6,689 nucleotides of DNA, taken from Deltaproteobacteria bacterium (lineage in GTDB: Bacteria; Desulfobacterota; Syntrophia; Syntrophales; UBA5619). Each line of letters starts with the position of its first letter. The first letter of the stretch is position 1. The DNA lies in assembly GCA_026388365.1 (NCBI GenBank), contig JAPLJW010000095.1, positions 1 through 6,689 on the forward strand. The letters run 5' to 3'. The position numbers and the translations under genes are program-made. The notes under the pieces were generated by a model. That model was not told the origin of the DNA, made no database searches, and saw only the letters and a list, made by a program, of their open reading frames with translations. Positions 1 through 6,098 of the stretch are shown piece after piece.

Positions 1-935
1 AGGTGGCGGGAGTAGTTCTCGATGCCCGAACAGTAGCCCATCTCCTCGATCATCTCGATATCAAAATGGGTTCGCTGCTCCAGGCGCTGCGACTCGAGGA
101 GCTTGTTTTCCGCATTCAGTTCCCGGAGCCTCTCGCCCAGCTCCTCCCGGATTGCGATAATCGCCCGTTTGAGGTTCTCCTGCGTCGTCACAAAGTGGCT
201 GCCGGGGTAAATTGCTGTCCGTTGGAGCGACTCCAGTTTCTTCCCCCGGAGCGGATCGACGAGGGAGATCGCCTCCACCGTGTCGCCGAAGAACTCCACG
301 CGGATCGCCTGCTCCTCCTCGTAGGGGGGAAAGATCTCGACGACGTCGCCCCGGACGCGGAAGGTCCCGCGGTGGAAATCGATATCGTTCCGCTCGTAGT
401 GGATCTCGACGAGGCGCGCGAGCATCGCGTCCCGCTGGATCTCCAGCCCCACTTCCAGAAAGAGGAGCATCCCCTGGTAGGCCTCGGGGGAGCCGAGGCC
501 GTAGATGCAGGAGACGCTCGCCACGATGATGACGTCCCGCCGGTCCAGCAGGAAGTGGGTCGCGGCGTGGCGGAGCTTGTCGATCTCATCGTTGATCGCG
601 GAGTCCTTCTCGATATAGGTGTCGGTGCTGGGGATGTAGGCCTCGGGCTGGTAATAGTCGTAATAGCTGACGAAGTAGGCGACGGCGTTTTCCGGGAAGA
701 GGGCCTTGAACTCCCCGTAGAGCTGGGCGGCGAGGGTCTTGTTGTGGGCAATGACCAGGGCGGGCCGGTTGACGGCGGCGATCACGTTCGCCATCGTGAA
801 GGTCTTTCCGGAACCGGTCACGCCGAGGAGGACCTGGTGCTCCTCCCCGTTCTCCAGCCCCTTGACAAGGCCGGCGATCGCCTGCGGCTGATCCCCCCGC
901 GGCTGAAACTCGCTGACCAGACGAAATCCGCCCAT
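1..935 (-). CDS. uvrB: UvrB, excinuclease ABC subunit B (N-terminal part, runs off the left edge)
   Basis: UvrB is the damage-verifying helicase-like subunit of cytoplasmic nucleotide excision repair. It receives the lesion from UvrA and then recruits UvrC for incision. About 311 codons are visible, roughly the first half of a protein that is usually about 660-680 residues. Seen in order: an N-terminal [11 protein letters not shown] segment (10-20), Walker A GVTGSGKT (38-45), [10 protein letters not shown] (63-72), the [10 protein letters not shown] stretch that begins the damage-clamping beta-hairpin (91-100) with IEKDS after it, [17 protein letters not shown] near 130-147, and [12 protein letters not shown] at the edge. 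The ATG at 935-933 is preceded by GGAGG (945-941) with a 5-base gap, which settles the start. The gene diverges from the importer operon on its right. I saw no E. coli-type LexA box (CTGT-N8-ACAG) upstream. The reading frame is intact and all expected motifs are present. Confidence 0.97.
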   Translation of the reverse strand, partial: MGGFRLVSEFQPRGDQPQAIAGLVKGLENGEEHQVLLGVTGSGKTFTMANVIAAVNRPALVIAHNKTLAAQLYGEFKALFPENAVAYFVSYYDYYQPEAYIPSTDTYIEKDSAINDEIDKLRHAATHFLLDRRDVIIVASVSCIYGLGSPEAYQGMLLFLEVGLEIQRDAMLARLVEIHYERNDIDFHRGTFRVRGDVVEIFPPYEEEQAIRVEFFGDTVEAISLVDPLRGKKLESLQRTAIYPGSHFVTTQENLKRAIIAIREELGERLRELNAENKLLESQRLEQRTHFDIEMIEEMGYCSGIENYSRH

Positions 936-1092
936 GAACACCTCCGGATCAGCATCCTGTCACAATTCCCGGAGCATGGCAAGGGAGGGATCGCGATCGC
1001 ATACGCATCGACATCGCCGATGGTCCGTTCGTCTCCGCTGCAGCTCCACAGCCCTTTCCCAATTCCCTGCTTTTCGATGCATAATATCCCAC

Positions 1093-1121
1093 TTGACAAG
1101 CAAAAACAGCACCCCTATACT
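1093..1121 (+). promoter_or_regulatory. Near-consensus sigma-70 promoter for the ABC importer operon
   Basis: TTGACA at 1093-1098 is a perfect -35 hexamer. TATACT at 1116-1121 matches five of six bases of the -10 consensus, and the spacer is exactly 17 bases. Transcription would start near 1128, leaving a leader of about 137 bases before the GTG at 1265. The position, orientation and AT-rich setting fit the promoter of the three-gene importer operon. A minus-strand TATTAT (1086-1081) lies just beside it, so a regulator bound here could affect both directions. No Fur-box-like 19-mer was recognised around it. Confidence 0.65.
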
Positions 1122-1250
1122 CGCATCCATGGAAAGCAATACCTCATCAATGACCATGCAACGGAGAGATTGGGATAAGTTCTTTTTTCTGTTGTATTTT
1201 GTATCCCTGATGGTTTAAAACACACCGAAACCGTAACAGAATCCAAAAGA

Positions 1251-1257
1251 AGGAGGT
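1251..1257 (+). promoter_or_regulatory. Ribosome binding site that fixes the GTG start of the binding protein
   Basis: AGGAGGT is fully complementary to the 16S rRNA tail and ends 7 bases before the GTG at 1265. This supports the non-ATG start; the signal peptide begins directly from that codon. Confidence 0.85.
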
Positions 1258-1264
1258 TGCTGCT

Positions 1265-2284
1265 GTGAACCGTTGGAAGCCATGTTTGGGTAAGTTTCTT
1301 GTCGTCCTGGTTGCCCTCACGGCGCTGGTGACCCTGCCGGTCAACGCCCTTTCAAAAGAGCTGGTGATCTACTCCAGCGTGGATGAGGAGAACGCGAAGA
1401 AGATCCTCAACGAGTTTACCAAGGCCACGGGAATCAAGGTGCAGATGGTGTTTCTCTCCACGGGACCGGCACTGAGCCGTATCGAAGCGGAGAAGGCGAA
1501 CCCGCAGGCGGACGTTTGGTTCGGCGCCCCCAACGAGAACCACATCATTGCAAAGAACAAGGGGCTCACCCAGCCCTACGTCTCCAAAAATGCCTCGGGC
1601 GTTGATGCAAACTTCCGGGACCCCCAGGGCTACTGGCACGCATTTTACATGAATCCATTAGGTGTAGGCGCTCTTGTGGATGAGTTGAACAAACGGGGCA
1701 TCAAGGCCCCGGCCACATGGACGGACCTGCTCAACCCTGTCTACAAGGGACTGATCCAGATGCCTTCGCCCCAGGCCTCCGGGACAGCCTTGGCGGTGAT
1801 CATGACGCTGGTGCAGATTTACGGGGAGAACAAAGCCTACGAGGTCATGAAGACCATGAACCCCAACGTTCAGACCTACACCCAGAGCGGCACGGGACCC
1901 GCCAAGAGTCTCGCCATCGGTGAGGCGAAAATCGCGATTCAGTTCACGCCGGCGTTCCTGCAGCTCATAGACGAAGGATACCCGGTGAAGGTGATTTTCC
2001 CCACAGAGGGCGTGGGATATGAGTCTCCGGCCCTCTCCATCCTGAAGGGGGCAAAAAACCTGGAGTCGGGGAAGGACCTGGTGGACTGGATCATCTCCAG
2101 GCAGGGGCAGGAAACCCTGGGAGCCAACAAAACCTTCTTCTTTCCCGTGCGCAACGACGTTTCCGCCGGCAAAGGACTGCCCAAGCTCTCCGACATCAAG
2201 CTCATCGAGTACGACCGGACCGCCCTGGCCAAGGACCGCAACCGCCTGGTGGACCGATGGGTCAAGGATGTCCTCGGCAAATAG
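1265..2284 (+). CDS. Periplasmic ABC importer substrate-binding protein, FbpA/AfuA/PhnS-like
   Basis: A 339-residue secreted binding protein that would capture a small solute and deliver it to the permease encoded just downstream. Residues 1-28 form a signal peptide: basic start (R3, K5, K10), hydrophobic core 11-24, probable cleavage after VNA (26-28). Cys7 is not in a lipobox. The mature protein begins with LVIYSS (33-38), followed by STG (65-67), NPQADVWFG (79-87), the WTDLLNPVYKG hinge-type segment (152-162), MPSPQASGT (166-174) and YTQSGTGPAK (205-214), all typical of the iron/aminoethylphosphonate/sugar-phosphate binding family. Classical FbpA proteins carry an adjacent Tyr-Tyr iron-binding pair after the 'GE' segment; here that place reads GEAKIAIQFTP (219-229), without tyrosines. 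Iron(III) binding of the FbpA kind is therefore doubtful, and a phosphonate, phosphate ester or other organic anion is possible. The family call is firm; the substrate is unknown. Confidence 0.92.
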   Translation: MNRWKPCLGKFLVVLVALTALVTLPVNALSKELVIYSSVDEENAKKILNEFTKATGIKVQMVFLSTGPALSRIEAEKANPQADVWFGAPNENHIIAKNKGLTQPYVSKNASGVDANFRDPQGYWHAFYMNPLGVGALVDELNKRGIKAPATWTDLLNPVYKGLIQMPSPQASGTALAVIMTLVQIYGENKAYEVMKTMNPNVQTYTQSGTGPAKSLAIGEAKIAIQFTPAFLQLIDEGYPVKVIFPTEGVGYESPALSILKGAKNLESGKDLVDWIISRQGQETLGANKTFFFPVRNDVSAGKGLPKLSDIKLIEYDRTALAKDRNRLVDRWVKDVLGK

Positions 2285-2287
2285 TTG

Positions 2288-4057
2288 ATGAAAGCGTGCA
2301 GCCTGTCTCAGGCCGGACGTTGTAATCCGAACGGTGCTCGGGGTTCTTGGGTCAGATCTTTTATGACGAAGTTTGGAACGGCGAAACGACAGATCGAACT
2401 TTTGGCCCGGGATCCCCTCTTGCTGCTCCTGGTGGGGGCCATCTTTCTTTCCCTGGCGATCTTCGTGGCGTACCCCCTGTCCATGGTATTGTCAAAGAGT
2501 TTCCAGAGCGAGCAGGGAAGCTTGAGCCTGGAAAACTACACACGCTTCGCACAGTTCGGCTACCTGTGGAGCGCCCTGTGGAACAGTGTTCTGGTGGGAG
2601 CTGTCACGGGGATTGCGGGGGTGTTCCTGGGTTACGCGGCAGCCTTCACCATTGTCAGAACGAATATCCGGTTTAAGAAGCTCCTGCACCTGCTTTTTAT
2701 CCTGCCCATCATTTCGCCGCCCTTCACAAGCGCCCTTTCGGTTCTGATGCTGCTGGGTGCGAACGGTCTGATCACCCATAAACTCCTGGGGATTTCCGAC
2801 TACAATATCTACGGCTTCAAGGGCGTCATGCTGTCTCAGGTGTTCACCTTTGCCCCGGTGGCTTATCTGACGCTGAGAGGGGTTCTCGATTCCCTGAACC
2901 CGACGCTGGAGGACGCCGCCATGAATGTGGGCGCTGGCCGATGGCAGACCTTCCGAAGGGTAACCTTCCCCCTGAGCCTGCCGGGTATTGCCAGCGCGTT
3001 TCTGGTGGTTTTTATCGAATCCCTCGCAGACTTCGGGAATCCTCTGGTTCTGGCAGGAAGCCGTTTCCCCATGCTCTCCACGCAGGCCTATCTCGAGATC
3101 ACGGGATCATTCAACCTGCCGCTGGGCGCGGCGCTGGCCGTGGTGCTCATGCTGCCCTCGGTTACGGCCTTCGCCGTCCAGCGCTATTACCTTCAGAAGC
3201 GGCAGTACACCACGGTCACAGGCAAACCGACGAGCAGCTCCTCGAAGCTGGTTTCCAGAAACACCCGCCGGGTCCTGACGGCCTTTGTCGTGATCTTCGG
3301 GACGTTTATACTCCTTTTCTACGGAACCATCTTGATGGGGGCGTTTACCACGGTTTGGGGCTACAACTACGGCCTGACCCTGCGGCATTTTATCTACGCC
3401 TTCAGCGTCGGGATGGACACCATCAAGGACACGCTGATCGTGGCCCTGGTCTCGACGCCCCTGTCGGGCTTGATCGGAATGCTCATAGCCTTTCTCGTCG
3501 TACGCTTCCGGTTTCCCGGCAAAGGAGCGATGGAATTCACGTCCATTCTCAACTTTGCCGTCCCCGGCACGGTCATCGGCATCGGTTACATCCTGGCATT
3601 CAACCAGCCGCCCCTGCTGCTGATCGGCACACTGGCCATCCTGGTGCTGAACTTCGTGTTCCGCTATGTGCCGGTGGGCATCCAGTCAGGCATCGCCGTG
3701 CTGCGGCAGATCGACCCGTCCATCGAGGAGGCGGCCCGGAACCTGGGCGCCGACAGCATCACCACGTTCCGCAAGGTGACGCTGCCCCTGATTGCGCCGG
3801 CCTTCTTCTCCGGACTGGTCTTCGCCTTCGTGCGGGCCATGACCGCCATCAGCGCCGCTATTTTTCTGGTATCGGCACAGTGGAACCTGCTCACCGTGCA
3901 GATTCTCAATCAGGTGGGTTCGGGTCGGCTCGGCGTGGCGGCGGCATTCAGCGTGATCCTCATGGCGATCGTTCTGGCGGCCGTCGCGATCATCGGGAGA
4001 ATCGTCCCGGGCCACGAGAAAGGCATGCGGACCGTAACGATTTCGGAGGGATTCTGA
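2288..4057 (+). CDS. ABC importer permease, fused two-domain FbpB-like protein
   Basis: A 589-residue inner-membrane permease forming the whole translocation channel. It is a tandem fusion of two BPD-type permease domains, so one gene replaces the usual pair. Hydrophobic segments occur throughout, the first at about 44-65. Each half has an EAA loop that docks on the ATPase: TLEDAAMNVGAG in the first half (206-217) and SIEEAARNLGAD in the second (478-489), both followed by an R-x-V-T-x-P-L pattern. A hydrophilic linker near 300-328 separates the halves. The length matches FbpB/PhnU-type fused permeases. The start is uncertain. ATG 2288 lies 3 bases after the preceding stop and suits translational coupling, with a TTG at 2285 also possible; neither has a good ribosome site. 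ATG 2363 would remove 25 polar residues (26 from the TTG) and begin MTKFGTAKRQ, closer to a normal permease N-terminus, but also lacks a clear site. Confidence 0.93.
   Translation: MKACSLSQAGRCNPNGARGSWVRSFMTKFGTAKRQIELLARDPLLLLLVGAIFLSLAIFVAYPLSMVLSKSFQSEQGSLSLENYTRFAQFGYLWSALWNSVLVGAVTGIAGVFLGYAAAFTIVRTNIRFKKLLHLLFILPIISPPFTSALSVLMLLGANGLITHKLLGISDYNIYGFKGVMLSQVFTFAPVAYLTLRGVLDSLNPTLEDAAMNVGAGRWQTFRRVTFPLSLPGIASAFLVVFIESLADFGNPLVLAGSRFPMLSTQAYLEITGSFNLPLGAALAVVLMLPSVTAFAVQRYYLQKRQYTTVTGKPTSSSSKLVSRNTRRVLTAFVVIFGTFILLFYGTILMGAFTTVWGYNYGLTLRHFIYAFSVGMDTIKDTLIVALVSTPLSGLIGMLIAFLVVRFRFPGKGAMEFTSILNFAVPGTVIGIGYILAFNQPPLLLIGTLAILVLNFVFRYVPVGIQSGIAVLRQIDPSIEEAARNLGADSITTFRKVTLPLIAPAFFSGLVFAFVRAMTAISAAIFLVSAQWNLLTVQILNQVGSGRLGVAAAFSVILMAIVLAAVAIIGRIVPGHEKGMRTVTISEGF
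4045..4050 (+). promoter_or_regulatory. Ribosome binding site that fixes the GTG start of the ATPase
   Basis: GGAGGG inside the last codons of the permease gene ends 9 bases before the GTG at 4060. It favours this GTG over the internal ATG at 4081, which has no comparable site. Confidence 0.75.
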
Positions 4058-4059
4058 CC

Positions 4060-5139
4060 GTGGAACTTCGATTGCAGAACATGGTGAAGGAATTCGGGAA
4101 CTACGACGATCCTTCCTCGCTCGTCGTGGCCGTGGACCAGGTCAGCCTCCGCGTAGAGGAGGGAGAACTGGTGACCCTTCTCGGGCCGAGCGGCTGCGGA
4201 AAGACGACGCTGCTGCGGATGATTGCAGGCTTCGAGGACCCCACCGGGGGAGACATTTTTTTCGGCGAGCGCCGAATGAATGATGTGGCTCCGAACGGCC
4301 GGCATGCTGCCATGGTGTTCCAGTCTTATGCCATTTTCCCTCACCTGGATGTGTTCGAGAACATTGTCTTCGGCCTTCGCCTGCAAAAATTATCCGCGAC
4401 AGAGATCGGGGAACGCATGGCGAAAGTCCTGGAACTGACGGGTCTCGCGGGGCTGGAGCAGCGGCAGCCGAACCAGCTTTCCGGAGGGCAACAGCAGCGG
4501 GTGGCGCTGGCCCGGGCCATCATCATGGAACCTCAGCTTCTGCTGTTCGATGAGCCGTTGTCGAACCTGGACGCAAAGCTTCGGGAGCAGATGCGCATCG
4601 AGCTCCGGGCCCTTCAGCAGCGGCTGCGCATTACCAGCGTTTATGTGACCCACGATCAATCCGAGGCCATGAGCATCTCGGACCGGGTCGTGGTCATGCG
4701 GAACGGCAGGATCGAGCAGGAGGGGACTCCACTTGGGCTATACAGCCGGCCGAAGAACCGTTTCGTGGCAGAGTTCATCGGGAAGGCCAATTTTCTGGAC
4801 GGACGGGTGGCTGCCGGAGGTATGGAGATTGGCGGGCAGCGTTTCGCTGTCGACCTGGGGGGAACGGGCCTGAGAGAAGGGGATCGGGCGGAATGCACGA
4901 TTCGGCCGGAGGGCATCCGGATTCTGGATATCGAAAGTATTCCGCGAACACCCTTCGCGGGAACGGTGCGGCGCAGTACTTTCCTGGGGAGCGTCGTGGA
5001 GTACGAGGTATCTATAGAAGGTCTTTCGCCGCTGCTGGCGCAGGCGCCAAACCCCCTGGAGGGAATGATCCATACCGCGGGAAGTAACGTCGCTGTTGAC
5101 TTTGCCCCGGGAGCCCTCCATGTCCTGGCCTCTTCATGA
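4060..5139 (+). CDS. ABC importer ATP-binding protein, FbpC/PotA-like with TOBE-type C-terminal region
   Basis: A 359-residue cytoplasmic ATPase that powers the permease. Seen: Walker A GPSGCGKT (42-49), Q-loop VFQSYAIFPH with Gln88, signature LSGGQQQR (140-147), Walker B LLLFDEP (160-166) followed by the D-loop SNLD, and the switch histidine in VTHDQ (His198). After about residue 240 comes a regulatory extension with TOBE-like features (CTIRPEGIRI, then a GTVRRSTFLGSVVEYEV segment), typical of the FbpC/PotA/MalK branch of importers. The overall length is normal for that branch. The N-terminus carries a short acidic insert, NYDDPSS (14-20), between FG and the AVDQVSL strand. The GTG start lies 2 bases after the permease stop, so the two genes should be translationally coupled. 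The ATPase alone does not reveal the substrate. Confidence 0.95.
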   Translation: MELRLQNMVKEFGNYDDPSSLVVAVDQVSLRVEEGELVTLLGPSGCGKTTLLRMIAGFEDPTGGDIFFGERRMNDVAPNGRHAAMVFQSYAIFPHLDVFENIVFGLRLQKLSATEIGERMAKVLELTGLAGLEQRQPNQLSGGQQQRVALARAIIMEPQLLLFDEPLSNLDAKLREQMRIELRALQQRLRITSVYVTHDQSEAMSISDRVVVMRNGRIEQEGTPLGLYSRPKNRFVAEFIGKANFLDGRVAAGGMEIGGQRFAVDLGGTGLREGDRAECTIRPEGIRILDIESIPRTPFAGTVRRSTFLGSVVEYEVSIEGLSPLLAQAPNPLEGMIHTAGSNVAVDFAPGALHVLASS

Positions 5140-5167
5140 ACCTTTTTTACCTTGAAAAATTATTCCG

Positions 5168-5181
5168 ATTCATGCATGAAT
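5168..5181. repeat. Perfect 14-base palindrome, possible operator
   Basis: ATTCATGCATGAAT is an exact inverted repeat, 29 bases after the ATPase stop and about 100 bases before the dehydrogenase start. A TTGAAA (5152-5157) lies just to its left, so if that is a -35 element the palindrome would cover the -10 region, a classic place for a repressor. The -10 match is weak (CATGAA with a 17-base spacer or ATGAAT with 18). An operator is inference; the symmetry itself is certain. Confidence 0.4.
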
Positions 5182-5195
5182 AGACGCGATACTCT

Positions 5196-5250
5196 GAGGA
5201 CGGCCTTTGATCCGCTGATGAAAGGGCTCTTTCCGTCGTCTTTTGCTTTT
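5196..5250 (+). terminator. Possible intrinsic terminator or attenuator after the importer operon
   Basis: GAGGACGG (5196-5203) can pair with CCGTCGTC (5233-5240), seven of eight positions, followed at once by TTTTGCTTTT (5241-5250). Inside the loop, CCTTT (5204-5208) can extend the stem with AAAGG (5221-5225), or GAAAG (5220-5224) can instead form a small hairpin with CTTTC (5229-5233). The T-run is interrupted by GC and the loop is long, so termination may be partial. It lies 57 bases after the importer's last stop and only 28 bases before the dehydrogenase ATG, so it could equally act as an attenuator for the downstream genes. Confidence 0.35.
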
Positions 5251-5264
5251 CCACTTCAAATCAG

Positions 5265-5271
5265 AAGGGAG
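5265..5271 (+). promoter_or_regulatory. Ribosome binding site that fixes the dehydrogenase start
   Basis: AAGGGAG ends 7 bases before the ATG at 5279. It favours that start over an in-frame TTG at 5243, which lies inside the T-rich tail of the putative terminator and would add twelve residues not typical of the family. Confidence 0.75.
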
Positions 5272-5278
5272 AAATTGC

Positions 5279-6046
5279 ATGCAGGTCAAAGATTCCATTG
5301 CAGTCATCACGGGGGGCGCCTCCGGTCTGGGCGAGTCGTGCGTCCGGAGTCTGTCCGACCTGGGAGGCAAGGTGGCGATCCTCGACGTCGTCGCGGAGCG
5401 GGGTGAAAAACTGGCCGCCGAACTGGGACCGAATGTCATTTTCGTCCACGCCGACGTGACGAACGACGAGAGCAGCCGCGCGGCCGTGGAGAAGGCCGCA
5501 GCCGCCTTCGGGAAGATCAACGTCGCAATCAACTGCGCGGGCGTGGGCGATCCGGGAAAGATCCTTTCCAAAAAGGGACCGATGTCGCTTGCTTTTTTCA
5601 ACCGGGTGATTCAGATCAACCTCGTCGGCACCTTGAACATCATCCGCCTGGCCGTCGAACAGATGGTCAAAAACGCGCCGAACGAGGAGGGGGAGAAGGG
5701 GATCATCATCAACACCGCCTCCGTTGCCGCCTTCGACGGCCAGATCGGCCAGGCGGCCTACAGCGCTTCCAAGGCGGGGGTCGCGGGGATGACGCTGCCG
5801 ATTGCGCGGGAGTGCGCCGATTACGGGATCCGTGTGATGACCATCGCCCCGGGTCTGTTCGACACCCCCATGATGGCGGGCCTCCCCGAAAGCGTCCGCG
5901 TGATGCTGGCGCAGACGGTACCCTTCCCGAAGCGCCTCGGCCGGCCGGCAGAATACGCCGCGCTCGCCCGGCACATCATCGAGAATCCGATGCTGAACGG
6001 CGAATGCATCCGCCTCGACGGATCGCTCCGGATGACGGCCCGGTAG
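5279..6046 (+). CDS. HSD10-like short-chain dehydrogenase, probable type II 3-hydroxyacyl-CoA dehydrogenase
   Basis: A 255-residue soluble SDR expected to oxidise L-3-hydroxyacyl-CoA to 3-ketoacyl-CoA with NAD+, the third step of beta-oxidation. Seen: cofactor loop TGGASGLG (11-18); Asp36 at the end of the second strand, which favours NAD over NADP; NCAG (85-88); and the catalytic set Asn114, Ser148, Tyr161 and Lys165 with the YSASK motif. The stretches [46 protein letters not shown] and LNGE-x-IRLDG follow the human mitochondrial enzyme HSD10 as I remember it almost word for word, including a short insert before the active-site serine. Length is also close (human about 261). The acyl-CoA ligase starts 52 bases downstream on the same strand, which supports a role in acyl-CoA breakdown. 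Steroid or other alcohol substrates are possible because HSD10 enzymes are promiscuous. Confidence 0.93.
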   Translation: MQVKDSIAVITGGASGLGESCVRSLSDLGGKVAILDVVAERGEKLAAELGPNVIFVHADVTNDESSRAAVEKAAAAFGKINVAINCAGVGDPGKILSKKGPMSLAFFNRVIQINLVGTLNIIRLAVEQMVKNAPNEEGEKGIIINTASVAAFDGQIGQAAYSASKAGVAGMTLPIARECADYGIRVMTIAPGLFDTPMMAGLPESVRVMLAQTVPFPKRLGRPAEYAALARHIIENPMLNGECIRLDGSLRMTAR

Positions 6047-6098
6047 GCGGAGAAAAGACCTGACCTATCATTGAACGCAGCTTATCAAGGAGGGAACC

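Larger units (their letters stand above)
936..1264. other. Divergent intergenic region between uvrB and the importer operon
   Basis: This 329-base stretch has no gene I can support. The left part (about 936-1075) is GC-rich like the coding DNA around it; the right part (about 1076-1260) is clearly richer in A and T. It contains a strong plus-strand promoter (1093-1121) and, on the minus strand, a TATTAT at 1086-1081 that could be a uvrB -10 box but lacks a good -35 partner. A weak potential stem, ATGGTTT (1210-1216) with AAACCGT (1228-1234, one G-T pair), sits just upstream of the binding-protein ribosome site. No riboswitch family that I know was recognised in the leader. Confidence 0.6.

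Noticed and set aside
1081..1086. Minus-strand TATTAT as a uvrB -10 box.
   Set aside because: The hexamer is good but no convincing -35 lies 16-18 bases upstream on the minus strand, so it is mentioned only as a possibility and not listed as a promoter.
3..1178. A 391-codon plus-strand open frame opposite uvrB.
   Set aside because: Its left part is an antisense shadow of a clear UvrB frame in GC-rich DNA; the product has no recognisable domain, is rich in repetitive V/L/G/D runs, and the frame has no upstream ribosome site visible in the window.
936..1264. LexA (SOS) operator for uvrB.
   Set aside because: I searched by eye for CTGT-N8-ACAG, GAAC-N4-GTTC and GGTT-type half-sites. Only imperfect symmetries appear, such as GCTG-N8-CAGC around 1037-1052, which has the wrong spacing for the E. 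coli box. LexA sites differ between lineages, so absence of regulation is not proven.
1128..1264. Riboswitch in the leader of the importer operon.
   Set aside because: No conserved core of a riboswitch class I know (for example thiamine, glycine, cobalamin) could be recognised; only one weak stem is visible.
2941..4059. Long open stretch on the plus strand in frame with the ATPase, overlapping the permease gene, which would make a 732-residue protein.
   Set aside because: The permease frame carries both EAA loops and membrane segments across the same bases; the overlapping frame is low-complexity R/G/H/P-rich sequence. The ATPase has its own ribosome site and GTG at 4060.
5261..5974. A 237-codon minus-strand open frame opposite the dehydrogenase.
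   Set aside because: The plus-strand frame encodes a complete SDR with all catalytic residues; the reverse frame has no recognisable motif and is rich in H/D/R/G, as expected of an antisense shadow.
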